Of a stretch of 64,000 nt of DNA, positions 1-12,500 are shown one piece after another. This DNA comes from Syngnathus acus (Eukaryota; Chordata; Actinopteri; Syngnathiformes; Syngnathidae): positions 2,297,476 to 2,361,475 of the forward strand of contig NC_051089.1 of the NCBI RefSeq assembly GCF_901709675.1. The letters run 5' to 3'. Positions within the stretch are counted from its first letter, which is position 1, and each line of letters opens with the position of its first letter. Under the pieces are notes generated by a model, which did no database searches, was not told the origin of the DNA, and saw only the letters and a list, made by a program, of their open reading frames with translations. The position numbers and the translations under genes are program-made.

Positions 1-988
1 TCCACTTGCTAGAGAGTGAAATTTGCTTATGGAAGCCCATGATCACATCAAATATTAATGTCTTCACAGAGGCGTGCCATTGTAGCGGTGGGGACATTTA
101 ACTTGGAAGGGGGGTCAATGTGGAAAACACCTTCTTTATATTGGAGCCCTTACACGGTGGAATAAAGGACCGGTGGTTTCTACTGTAAATGTGACCAATC
201 AATAATTTGAGATTTAGATTTGACTGTCAAAATGTGATTAGCATGCAAGGATGTTTTTGTGTTGCGAAAATCCTGAGATGAGATTCAAATGAATCGGAAT
301 AAATACACTGGAAAGTGTGTTATGTATATGCACTAGCCTAGATGTTGCATATCCATATGAGCAGCTTCTGGAGCCCCGACGGATTCCAGTAAACAAACTT
401 TTAAGTGACAAGTTTGAGCATGAGAATCCCTCGCATAATTGAATTTCGGTTTTCTGTTACAACTTGATGTTTCTTTTGTCTCATATGTGGAGGTTTGGTG
501 AAGCCACAGTAGGTAAATGAGATGGCGGGAGGGGGGCCTTTAACACCCCCTCGCTGAGATGGAGGTGCTGTGCTGCTGTGGAAGCCTTAAAATGATGAAG
601 AGCCAAAATTGCACATGTGCAAATCTGATTCCTCACAATTATATCTGCGAGCCAGACAGGCACCGAGGGTGGTCCGGGAAGATTTGAAGTGCAACACCCT
701 GATTGGCTTATTTGTCCTCTCTTATCCAAGCCTGAGGAATTGTGGGAGCTTGTCTCTGTGGGTGCTGAGCCACCTCACACAGTTGAGGAACACCTAACAA
801 AGTCACTGCTGGATTTGTAAGGAGGAGACCATGGTGATGGACACATCTTGTGTGAATACTGACTCACATTTTAAATAGGACTTGTAAATGGCCAGTTGTG
901 GTTATCTTCGTTGTTTTGATTTTGAAACACAATGCGGTCATCTACAATGGTCACTTATGATATATGCAGATAAATCAACTGGAGCAAA
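1..988. other. left edge, no gene recognised
   Basis: Only short open frames occur here and none has a recognisable motif or a splice context that would join them. The stretch is moderately AT-rich. It lies beyond the probable 3' end of rbm26 and may be intergenic, or may belong to a gene outside the window. Confidence 0.5.
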
Positions 989-994
989 TTTATT
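989..994 (-). terminator. possible rbm26 poly(A) signal
   Basis: AATAAA on the minus strand (TTTATT as read), about 990 bases past the rbm26 stop. If used, 995-1982 is rbm26 3' untranslated sequence, which would fit its AT- and T-run-rich make-up and lack of frames. No better minus-strand signal was noticed closer to the stop. The assignment is inference. Confidence 0.35.
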
Positions 995-1982
995 TTGAGG
1001 TTGTTCTTGATGATGGGTCAAAAGATTTTAACAATGCTTAATCTTGTAGGCTGTGGTATGAGGACGCGTTTTACCAGTCTGTATCGGGAACCAAATAAGC
1101 ACAACACCGGGAAATTCGTAGAAAAATACATATATATAATATACATTAATTCTATAAAAACAGCAAGATTTGAAGTTTCTTAATTTCTTCAACTGGATTA
1201 CCTGCAATAAAAATAAACATTTTAAGGATTTGTTTCACATTTGTTTTTTTATAAGTGGGAATAGTGCACATTTCAAACAGTGGAGATGTTTGAAATATTT
1301 GACAGTGCCTTACCTTGGAATCATTTACATACAGCAGGTTACCTTAAATTCAGGACGGAGGAATTTTTCAGGAAGTTTACTCTTTAGGTGAACAGTTTTG
1401 GTTGTTGTTGTTTTAATGGTCAATACAGCGTTTAAAGAGCAGAGTTTGTCTAACTGCCATACTTCTAGTAGTTTTGCCCCCCGTTTTGGCAGTGTCTTCT
1501 GACCATTTCAAGTTTCTTTTTTTAAACAATGCAAAATCAAAGCAAATTACTGAGAACGTAAGCTTTCGTACAAATCTTTTCAACCTCGACATAAAATATT
1601 TACATATGAACTTTCAAACAACCAATGTAACACTATTCTGCAAAAACTTTATAGTCTGTCAATTTGTTAAACAGTAATACAGGATGTATTTTTTCAAACT
1701 GATAATTCAGCAAGCTGTCACATGTCCAGACAAACCAGTTATCATATTACAAAAGAAAACAAAAACAATTCTACATTAAGAACATTAAAAAAAAAGTTGC
1801 ATCTGGAATTACATATTAAAAATGAATCAAAGTTGCATGTTTTTTTTTTTTTCAGCCAGTTACATCAGTGTGACGCCAAGCTAACGTGCCTTGTCAGATT
1901 TATAAACAGGCATTAAAATAAATAAATTGCAGGACATCTGGTCATCATTCCACTCAGCTGTGAAAGAACATCGGGATCATCT

Positions 1983-4900
1983 TCATCTGCGCCAAGAGCG
2001 AGGTTCGTTGTCGTCCTCTTCTTCGTCGTCGTCCTGCAGCAAGGCGTCATCGCTCAGTGACTCTTCTGGGTACTGGAGAAGAACAAAAACAAGCAACCCA
2101 TTGATTTGAGCTGGTTAATATCCAGAGGTACCTGATGAAAAGAAAAGTGCATTTTTCTTGAGCGTGTACAGAGAAGCTCTAATCAGAGCTCTCTTGTGTA
2201 CTGGCTCTCTTGTGGTCAGGGATGGTACTGCAACACTCGCACTGAGACGAGACCTTATATTATGCGGAATGCATTATGACAAATGTGTTAATCTGCAAGA
2301 CACAAAGAACTGACACAAACCTCATCCTCTTCTGGCTCAGCCTCATGTACATCAGAAGCGTTCAGCGTCATGGCAGGCTTATGCCAGGCCAGGCGTAAAA
2401 TTCGGTTGTTCAACTTGAAGCCATGGAGGGCTGCCTGCGATTTGACAAAACCAAGCATGCAAGATGAAAACACAAAATAAGAGGGAAGTGGGTGGCAAAA
2501 CAGCCCAAAGTATTTTGTGGAAGGCGACGACTCACCTGCTCAGCCTCTGCTCTTGTCCTGTAGGTGATGACTGCAGACAAGGTGTTTTCATCAATCTGGC
2601 AATCTTCTATTTCTCCAAATTGCTTCAAAATTGTCAACATGGAACATTAATCACTTGACAATATCCAATATTAACTTGTGAGACCAATTAAATGAAATTG
2701 CTATCTGACAGCACATTATTGTGCAGCGACACATGACTCTGACTAACCAGTATGTGCAATGGTGGACTGTAGTGCCATCTACTGGACGTTTACTGCATTA
2801 CTCAGAGAAGTGTCAGAATATGCAGACTTACAGCAAAATGTGGCAGCAGGTCGACACACTCTGTCTCAGTGAAAGCAGAAATCGCCAGCGCTCTAGGTCG
2901 GTGGTCCACAACTGCGTGCAGGGGAGCGCCTCTTCCTCGTCCTCTGGCGCCTCTACCGCGGGCCCTTGGAGCGCCACGTCCTCGAGATGAGAGCCCGCGG
3001 CCTCGTCCCGGTGTCAGCAATCCCCTTTTGGCAGCCTAAGCAGAAGCAGTGGACAAGATCATTGAGAATTGACTATATATTATTCAAATTGCAATCCATT
3101 TTTCCTGATCACTCAATGTTTTTTGAAGACATTCAGCCATAAAGCATACTTCTATCTGCAGTTGGGTATATTTGATCTTCAGCAAAGCAGTATCCTCTCC
3201 AGCTTGAGTCTTCTTGTACAGATCTAACTCTGCATCAAGCAGTTCTCTCTGTGCCTGGGGGGGGGAGAACAAACATGACTTTCTGCCATCTTTCAAAAGT
3301 CAAGACACATAACACCAGTTACTTAAATCCCATGAACATAAGAAACTTGAATACATTCGGAGCTGAATGTCCATGCTGAGCATTCACAAAGTATTACCTG
3401 GGCCTTGCTCTTGACGGTGTGCTGTACCAATAGATTGCTGCTGATGCTGCTGCTTGAGATGCCTTTGATTTCCTCTTGCAGTTTGGTGATGCTCTTGGTT
3501 AAGGTGCCCAACGTTTCCATGATCTTGGCTTTATCCTCTGCTTTCATTGTTTTGTTTTTCTCCAGTTTGGAGATCAGCAGCTGTGGACAGCATGAATGAA
3601 CCGTTGCGTGGTTGCAAAATATTTCAAAGTAACTTGTTTGCGTTTCAAGAAAAAAAATGTTTTGCCAGTCCATTCAATCAGATGATCTTACCTTCTGTGT
3701 TTCAATGTGCTTCTCCAGTATTTCCTGCTTTTTCTTCCGTACGTCTTGCTGTAGCTTTAGGGCTTCCTGGGAAAAGAATTATGGGACATGATCAAAGAGT
3801 GACGCTATTGAAAAGTACAGCTGCATTACGCAACCAACACCACAATTTGTTTATTTTTACAAGCTGATATATAAAAAAAAATCTCAACGGAATTTAACGA
3901 CAACAAATATTATGAATTCCACGAAGATATAATTACACTTATAAAGATGGAATTTTACTGGCATCTGCGGTCGACCATTTCATTGATAAATTTGGGTGGA
4001 GGGTTTTGTGACGCCCTCCATGCCTCTTGCAACATTTCCCCCCCCTCACCTGTTTCTTCTTCAAAGAGTCCTCTGTGTTTTTTTGGACCGCTTTTAAGGC
4101 CGCGGGATTGTATACCGTCTTTGAGAGTCCCGCCGAAGTTGAAAACACCTGAAATTGTGTCAAATGTGAACACAAAAACGTTGGTACAATGTAAAGGGGA
4201 ACGTGAAGATCTAATTGGCTGACACTTGCCTTCTCAACGGGACCTGCAGGTTTGGCAACGAAACCCAGACGCTCCTTCACTGAGACTTTAACGGGATTCT
4301 GGTTCAGTTTGGGGGCAGGGGGGTTACATGTTATTCCAAATAGTGTACATGGACAAGTTGCACTTCCACAAAAGCACACCTGAGAAGCTACGCTGGAGTC
4401 CTGCGAAGGCTCAGAGTTGGCAGGGAGAAGAGGCCCGAGGCGATCTTTGACGGACTGCTTCAACGAAGTCGCTGGAGGCTGCTGAATGTTCAAGAGATTT
4501 AAATCAATGCTCTGAGAAGCGTTTGTGGCTTCTTAGTCTCTGTGTCGGTGGTGGAAATGTATGAATCTCAGAGATCAAAAGGCACAGTTTACCATGGCTG
4601 ACTGCGATTGCAACTGCTGCACGTGAGACAGACCCTGTCCTAGTCCATCATTTCCGTTCTCCCGGAACCAATGCACCCGGATAAAGCGGTTGTTGAGGAC
4701 AGCCTCTGTGCTTTGGATGGCCCGCTTGGCCTCATCTGGGGCCGCAAACTGGATCAACGCACCTTCGGGGTCATTCTGGTAAGCCACCTTGGAAAATGGA
4801 GAGCATGAAATGATTTGAGGTATAAGGCCATTTCAATGTTTTGTCCACATGGAGTCTGCATTTTAGGAGCCCAGAAGTGGGTCTCAGGGTGGATACATTT

Positions 4901-7900
4901 CTCACTAAATTTATTGTCCATCTTAAACTTCCTTAATTCAAAGATCAACACTGTAAAAAATGTTGTTGTTGTTTTTGGAGAAAAGTGGCTGACATTATGG
5001 AAACCTCCCTGCTGAATACTGAGAGACTCATTCATACCCAAGCACGCACACAGTTACATATTAGCTCATGGACAGAATTGCTTATCTTTAGACCACCAGG
5101 CAGATAGTGGAGTCACGAAAGAAACAAACAGGACGGCAACGGTGAAGAGGTGACCTACCTGCAGGTTGACGATGGTTCCGAACTTGCTGAAATGCTCGTT
5201 CAGTTTGCTGATGTTGTTGAGTTCGGAGGGAATTTGCCGAACTAGCAGCTTGGTGTTGGGAGAGTTGAAGGGACCTCTTCTGTGGTAGCCCAGGTGGTTG
5301 GGTTTGTTATAGTTTGGTCTGCAAGGCAAAAGGAGACATTTGTCTATATGCCAGGCTGCTTTTGGCCAGACTCCGCTTCGTAATTTCTCACCTGTCAAAC
5401 CAAGGTTTCTTGTGGAGAATGCTTCCATCATGCAAACCGGTAGGTCTCTTCCTCAAGCCCGAATCCATAACAATTCTCATACTGTTGTTTGGAACCTTGT
5501 CTGGGGAAGGACAAAGCCAAAGTTAGGTCATCAAATGTATTCAAAAAAAAAAAATCAAGGAACGTATGAAATACTGCATTGGTGTTTTGCAAATGAGCCT
5601 GCTCGCACGTTTGCCATGGGACCAGGCCTACCTTTCTGCGGCTGGTCCACATCCCCCATCGTGAGGCCAATCAGGTTGGGCCTCTGGGCATTGACCCGGT
5701 GGCGGTACATTGGCCTGGAGCCCGTAGTGATACTGGGAGCCTCGGGGTTGTACACATCAGTCTCGTACGTATCTGCCGCAAAGATTACGACAAGCAACGA
5801 CGTAAGCGACATTTACGTAATTGGTTACAAATGCATTCGATTACCGGCGAGCACGCAGCTGCTCTTACCGGAGGGGAAAAGTGGTGTCGGCATTTGGGGA
5901 ACTGAAGAGCGTATACCAGACGTGACAATTGTGGGAACGGCGCTTGTTATGGAGTTTGGAGGTGCATCCATTCCAGATGGTTGAAGTGGAGGAAGAGGAG
6001 GAGGTGGTCCTGAAAAGCAAGGGGGGGAAAAAAGTAAATCCCTATCACAGACGGGAAACCATAATCACTCAAAATGTAAGTGCCTATTCACCAGAATGTG
6101 GATTTTCCAAGGAGGACAGAAAGCTTACCTGCAACTGGTGGAAGGCTTGGTGGCAATGTGCCAGGCGGGGGGACAGGAGGCCCCAGATTCACAGACGAGG
6201 GGTTCATTAGTGGTGGAGGCGGAAGGCCTGGGGGCGGAGGGCCGTCCACGCCTGGGATGGGTGGAGGTTGGAAGGGCATCATATTGGGCAGACCAACGTC
6301 CTCCACTACAACGGGGTCACTTCCGTGGTCGAAAAGACACATGTCTCCTCTCATGCAGAAGCCTTTCTCTGAAGGACGGACATGACATCATTACCCCAAA
6401 TAATGTCGACGTGGATTTAACAACTGCATTCTTCCGCTTTGCTCACCGTCATAGTCGCGGCAGCGTTTCCTCGGTTGAGGAGGGGGTCCTCTGAAAGGGC
6501 CGCGATCCACGGGGTGCTCAGGGCGGAAATCTGACCAGCTTTCAGTGGTGTTGTTGCTGTGATGATGAGTGGGCGCGATGACCGTGATGGTGCTGCTCAG
6601 TGTTGGCACGGGAAAATGGGAAGTGGTAGCAGCGGAAGCAAGAGCAGCCGGGGTGTAACTCTCAGAACCTTCCAACCTGTCCACTCGATCGTGATCATAC
6701 TTCAACTTCCCGGGATCCCGCTCTGGAAACAAAGGGGTGTTACAGCAGCTAGGGTTGATATTTGAATCATTTGGCTTGACTTTCATGAATGCTGTGCACT
6801 CGCAACAATCTTACCTCTACTCCTACTTCTTGACCGAGTTCTGCTGTGAGAGGGACTTCCGCTTCGGGCTCGATCCCGGTCCCTGTCTCTGTCCCGGTCT
6901 CTATCTCGGTCCCTGTCTCTGTCTCGGTCACGGTCTCGAGTACGATCCTTGCTCCAACTCCGACTTCGGCTACGGCTGTAACTACGACCCCTCCGTCGAT
7001 TGTAGCGATCGCGGTAGGAGTCCCTTCTGGGTGGATTGCGGTCGTAATCTCTCTTCCTGGACCGGTCATCTCTTTTACGATCGTCTACTCTCCTTTGGAT
7101 TACAAAAATATATGTGACAGACAGTTGAAGATGATGGCAAATAGTGCATATAAAACGGACATTTGCTACACTACACGCACCTGCTATCTCTACTGTAGCG
7201 GGAACTCGATGTCGCAGGGCTGTTATTCACTCGCCGAGAGAACCTTTTGTCACGTTCTTCTTCTCGGTTTGCCTGAACAACAAAACGATGCATGCAAAAC
7301 CATATATGCAGCTGTACTGGACAAAGGTAACAATTTTAATGTGTACAATTTAAACAATCAGTTATCGAAGAGAGCTAAATGAGGTCGAACTATGATGCGT
7401 GTCCTTATCGTGTCGTACAACTAGGAATGGATTAAACGTTTTTATGATGGAAAAAAATGTTACCTCCTCTTTTTTCGACTCATCTTTCTCAACTTTGGCC
7501 AAAGTGGGTTGTGGTTCCGTCGGCGGCAGATAGCTTTTGTTGACTATAGCTTCAAACAGCCTGTCCACAAATTGCTGGGTCTCTGGAATTGAATTTGATT
7601 GAACAACAAAATAATCAATACAAAAAAAACTCAAGATCAGACGAGAAGTCCGATCAACTTGTGACTGCGAGATCGATTGGTACCTTTCTGGAGAAACACG
7701 TCCAACTGGTCAATACACAAGGCTTTTAGTTCTTTTTCAGTTTTGTCTTTCTTCACCAGGGCAACAACATACTTGGCGAGTGCTGAGGGGTCAGCGTCGC
7801 AGCTACAACAGTAGAACAAACAACTTTTAAACCGGAACACACGCTCAGGGGAAACACAGATCTTTTGTTAAATAAAAGGGACTACTCATGCCATCCACGC

Positions 7901-8056
7901 TTTGTTGCTACGTAATCGTGTGCTTTCAAGGAAAGTTCATTCATACCGAGTTTAACTAGTCAGTGAGTCGTAGCTAGCAGCTAACGTTTTTACTTACATG
8001 GGCTCGAGCGTGTCAGACAGCCATGTTTTCAAAGCATCCAGATTTTCTATTATCAT
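1983..8056 (-). CDS. rbm26: RNA-binding protein 26 (CCCH and RRM protein)
   Basis: Nuclear RNA-binding protein; its family (RBM26/RBM27) acts with the poly(A)-tail exosome targeting machinery. Twenty-two coding exons: 7998-8056, 7684-7802, 7464-7582, 7181-7272, 6815-7092, 6447-6722, 6129-6368, 5869-6009, 5632-5772, 5392-5500, 5159-5318, 4593-4787, 4380-4481, 4230-4298, 4050-4148, 3692-3766, 3398-3580, 3150-3254, 2832-3035, 2536-2622, 2321-2434, 1983-2072. They sum to 1018 residues; human RBM26 is about 1007. Order: N-terminal PWI-like domain (residues 1-95), an RS/RD-rich tract (130-222), a CX8CX5CX3H zinc finger in CRDYDEKGFCMRGDMC followed by LFDH (near 310-330), a proline-rich stretch, a first RRM (about 530-605), a coiled coil (730-850), an RGG-like tract (856-890) and a degenerate second RRM. 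It ends SRSWRR-like (PRSWRR). The N-terminal PWI-like segment and the PVPTLSSTITVIAP block resemble RBM26 more than RBM27. Confidence 0.95.
4230..4298 (-). other. rbm26: 69-base phase-0 exon of rbm26 with a GC donor
   Basis: This exon is bounded by an upstream CAG acceptor and a GCAAGT donor rather than GT. It encodes 23 residues (NPVKVSVKERLGF and on) that echo the KQSVKDRLGPLL motif of the preceding exon. Human RBM26 as I recall it runs from the preceding motif straight to the LSTSTGLTK region without it. Both ends are phase 0, so skipping keeps the frame. It is probably an alternatively used cassette. Confidence 0.7.
6845..6965 (-). repeat. rbm26: RD-dipeptide coding repeat in rbm26 exon 5
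   Basis: An imperfect hexamer tandem array. On the plus strand it reads as runs of cggtccctgtct and cggtctcgg variants, encoding about a dozen Arg-Asp pairs on the minus strand. It forms the charged core of the RS/RD region. Human RBM26 has a shorter RD run here, so this is a likely site of length variation. Confidence 0.75.
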
Positions 8057-8480
8057 TTTAGATCCAGCCGGAATTTATTTTTTGTCACCGATTAATTAAA
8101 CGCCGAGATGAATAGTGAGCATTCGCTTAAGTAAAGTAGTCACTTTAGCCTTTAGTTGAAGCTAAGATGCTAAACGCGCCGTTAGCTCAACTCAGCGGCA
8201 ACAATGCTGGTCGACTTAGCACAAGTCCCAGGCCGCGAAACGTGCTGTCGGACGTCCGTACTGTGAGTGTTACGGATTGACGACTCACGTGCACTTGTAT
8301 GCCAACCGATTTCACAAGCTCGACTCAAGATTACAATTAAAATTGCGCAGTTAAAAAATACAAGTGATTTGCACGCCGAACATATCACTTCATTTACGCT
8401 CCGCGGTAGCTCGCGTGCCTGTTCGACTATTTACTTCCGCTTTTGATCTCGTTAGCAGCTATCGCGAGAGCAGCGGTGAC
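8057..8480. promoter_or_regulatory. probable rbm26 promoter and 5' leader
   Basis: This stretch directly upstream of the rbm26 start is richer in CG dinucleotides than its surroundings (for example cgccgttagctc, ggccgcgaaacgtgc and ctccgcggtagctcgcg). It has no supported frame. That is typical of a housekeeping-gene CpG promoter. The transcription start cannot be placed. Confidence 0.45.
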
Positions 8481-9512
8481 TAAAGAACACGTTTCATATG
8501 AATAGCGTTGTAATCGTCATGGTCATTAACTTCATGCATTAAATGTATCATATACATTTAAAAACTACAAATGTAGTATGAACGGTATGTTTCGTGATTT
8601 TCCCCGTGGTTACTATGAATAAGAAAAAAAATAGCACACATCATAATTCCATTATATTTATGATTTCCAGTTTTACTGAAACTACAATTAGAGCAGTAAA
8701 AAATACAATTAAACAGATCGTTACAATTGTATAAATTTGTTCTATTTTCTTCCATGAAAAAAGTGGGAATCCTCATCCCTTTCTTTGTTACATGCATTAC
8801 CTCTAAAATAGCTAAAAGTATGCATCCATAAAAAATAACACTAAACAGTTTTGTCCTTTTACAGCGCATACAAAAATACAAACCTACATTTTATTTGTTT
8901 CACAGTTGTGACTCTTTTACAAATAACGGATTGATCAATTAGATATCTGTTTCTTCTTCACACGCACACAAACATTCTAGCACACTGCTTACACTTGAAA
9001 AAAAGAATTAAAATATATAGGCACAATACTTGGTTGGAATAAGTCGTTTAGTACACATATAACAGTCAGCAAAAAAAAATTAGTTATGGACATTGCTTAT
9101 AAAAAACGCTGATTCTCAATACATTCACTGTTTACCATCAACATTCAGTGTCCAACCCAGGGGGAAAAAAAAAAACGGTGCATGTGAAATTGTGCCTGCA
9201 TCAGTGTGATTATGTAGGTTACAGTTTGCGTTGCACTCATTATTTTTTATAGCAAATAACAGAATGAATCACAGGAGTCCCATCTCTAGCAATAAAATAC
9301 AGTGGTTTGATCTATAACGGGCAAAACATAAAATGAGCTAGAGTATTTTACTTTATATCATTGGTCCAGTAAGATTCGTGTCCTTCCTTTGCTGCCCGAG
9401 TAAAACCTCAGCAGAAACACTGGACGATGTGCAGAAAGCAGTCTTGTGAGAATTTAAAAAATATCGATGAAAAATGTACAATACAGTAGATGTTACAGAG
9501 AGAAACTTTCAC
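8481..9512 (-). other. cyp27c1: probable cyp27c1 3' untranslated region
   Basis: AT-rich, frameless sequence following the cyp27c1 stop on the minus strand. A minus-strand AATAAA lies at 8890-8895, about 620 bases past the stop, which would make most of this stretch 3' UTR. The extent is inferred. Confidence 0.45.
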
Positions 9513-12500
9513 CTAGTTTTGTCTGTCAATAAACTGCAGGTGGATCGGGCTTGCAGGGCAGAGAAGGCCGTGAGTTTTGGCCTGCACTTCAGCAGTGACA
9601 GAAGACGTGCAAATGTGAAACCTTTGGATGAGCTGTAAAACAAGACAAGAGTGAATAATTTGCATCGTTTAAATAGTTTCTTGTCAACACTGGGTTTATT
9701 TTTTACCCGCGTCAGAACCAGATGCATTTCTAATTCGGCTATTCTCTTGCCAATGCAGCTCCTGATGCCGTAGCCGAACGGAATGGAGCCAAAGTTGTCG
9801 ACACGATCTGAGGAATCTTTTCTTATCCAACGATCCGGCCGGAAGTCTAAAGCGTCAGCAAAGTTCTCCTCGTCCAAGGAAGTGGAGTAGTGACAAAGAG
9901 CCAACTGAGTCTAGCAAAATGGAGAATGGGCTATTGAGAACAACTGTACTGCAGCGGTACAACAAAGATGCATGAGTAATGCAGGATCACATTACAACTG
10001 GCTGCACTGTATATTAAAAAAAAAAAAAAGACTCCATTTTCTTCGAGCACGTGCTCACCAAACAAGACACACATGTTGAATGTCCACACAAGACGTACGT
10101 ACCCCTTTGGGGATGTAGTATCCGCCCACTATCAAGTCATCCTGGGTAATCCGTCCATTGCCTGGGAGAACTGGAAAAAGCCTGCTCTCAGGGAGGAGCG
10201 CACAAAGACTGTTAATCAGCACCATTCTAGATTAATGCTTTTACAATAAGACACAAGGATAATCCTATTCAAACACAATAACTGTTATTTGTAGCATGCA
10301 ATGTTCACCTGAGGGTTTCTTTCACCAGGCCTCTGATTAGAGGTAAGCGAGTTATGTCTTCGGCTACGGGGACAGTTCGAGGTCCTAAAGTCTTCTCCAC
10401 CTCCATGTGGATTTGTTCTTGGATTTGGGGGTGCCGTGCTAATAGGTAGCTAGCCCATGACAGGGTGAAGGATGTCTGGAAAAAAATATACAGAGAGCTC
10501 ATCACGTTAAGAAATCTTTTTTGAAGCGGGGAGTGTTTTATTAAATTGGTGAGAACGGGTTTTGTGAGCAGTGCCTGGAGTGAGCTGACATAAGAGTTTC
10601 TATCACGTTGCATAAGTGTTCAGAGAGTGGGGGGGGGCTTTTGAGTGAGGGGTGAGGGGGGTCTTTTTTTTCCATGTGCTGAGCAGACACCAGCTGCAGT
10701 CTTGTCCTTTAGCCCGCTTGCCATTATTAAGCATATACCTTAATTAGATGTGCTAAATCTAGCTACACATTTTGTTCCACTGCTGGAAATAAAATAGTCA
10801 TGATTTAAATTCACACAGTTTCCTCTGACAAAAACATCATTTATATGACAACATTGCCCCACTCTGGTAAATTCCGACAGAAAGAAATTTACTCTCACAT
10901 ATGTGCCATCTCCGCATACTGTCAGTTCGCCTCGGATGATCAACTCACATCTCACTCCCTCTTTCCATTCAGCCTTCTTGTGACTTTCCCACCCAAGTAT
11001 TTCATGACGCTTGCGTATTAGTCACCATGAATAGACCCAGGAGATCAGTAAGGGATCACTATCTGAACAATGAACAAACAAACCTTTATCCAGCCCATTC
11101 TTTTTTGTTTGGGAGCCTTCCAAAATGTCCTCCACCCCCCCATTTCGCACCCTTACTGATCATCGAGGCCAGTTGGCGGAGACACTTGCAACACCTGCGA
11201 CAAAGGCCAAGAGGAATCATATAACAGAGGCTCATCCAAACTCCTCTTAAAAGACCTTCCTTTCACTCCGTCCCCCACAATCTCTGATTTTCCTGCATCC
11301 ATTTTACACCCAGGATCATTTTTACTCCCCCCCACTATTAAAAAGAATGGTTGCTAGATTGCGAGAGAATCTGTCCCGCTCCGTTCCCACTAAGCCAGCT
11401 CACCTCTGGCCAGTTTGTGCCATAACTCTAGCTGTGGCTAACGTGTCTTGACAGCCCCTGTGTTTGCTGAGTAAAGGAACAGCACAGCTAAATCCACCCC
11501 CTACCAGCACATGGCCGTTGCTACAAGTTCAACAAAAACACACACCCTTTCATGTTGCGGCCCGCAGATGAGCACAAAACACTTAGGGTACACGCCGAAC
11601 AAATTAGGCGGTAGCTGTGCAGATGTTCACATTCCTAGTTGTTCTCCAGAAATGGCTGTTGAAAAGAGATGACTTCAATTTGTATTGTTGCATATTTCTC
11701 TAAAATAACCAGTTGTGACAAATGGAGTGATGTAATTCATCGGAGAAAAAAAAAGAAATCTCAGATCTGATGAATGATTTTTCTTTCATCCATCAAATAA
11801 TGGTAAGAAAATTCCTTAATATAAGAATTGTATCACTGCAAGTGTCTATGGTAGGGGTGTCAAACTCATTTTTTTCGCGGGCCGCATTGTAGTCATAGCT
11901 TCTTTCGGAGGGCCATTATGACTGTCAACCCAAATAAATGGATGAGCACCTCATATTATATACAGTAAAAGCTGCAAAACAAACTGACAAATAACTCGTT
12001 TTCAAATCGGACGAGTAAAAACTGATCAAATATTTAAAAAAAAAGATATTATTAAAAGTGAAGACAATTTGCAATTCTAGTAATGACACAAATCTGATGC
12101 ACAATTTGTCTTCGCGGGCCACATAAAATGATGTGGCGGGCCATATCTGGCCCCCGGGCCTTGACTTTGACACCTGTGGTCTATGGCTTCATGGAGAAGC
12201 ACACAAAATCCAAACACAGATGCCTGCTGGGGTTCTTCGGGACAACCCGTTGACTTCCCTGACCTGACGCTGGCACAACTACACAGGCGGCAGAAACGCC
12301 ATCCTTGAAACCTAACACTGACTCAGTCACACACACACATGTGGGATTCCTTCATCCGCTGCTAAAACACACATCCAGCGCACCGCCGACCGCATTCCTC
12401 GAGAGCCGATCACACACCGTGTCAACCCCTGCGAGTAACATCTCGGTTGCATTGGCGTAGATTTCCTCCATGCTCATCTCCTTGGTGACGAGCATGTGTG

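Noticed and set aside
5340-5984. A 214-residue plus-strand frame
   Set aside because: It runs antisense across several rbm26 exons and introns; no domain.
6846-7382. A Val/Ser/Pro-rich plus-strand frame
   Set aside because: It is the antisense of the RD-coding repeat of rbm26.
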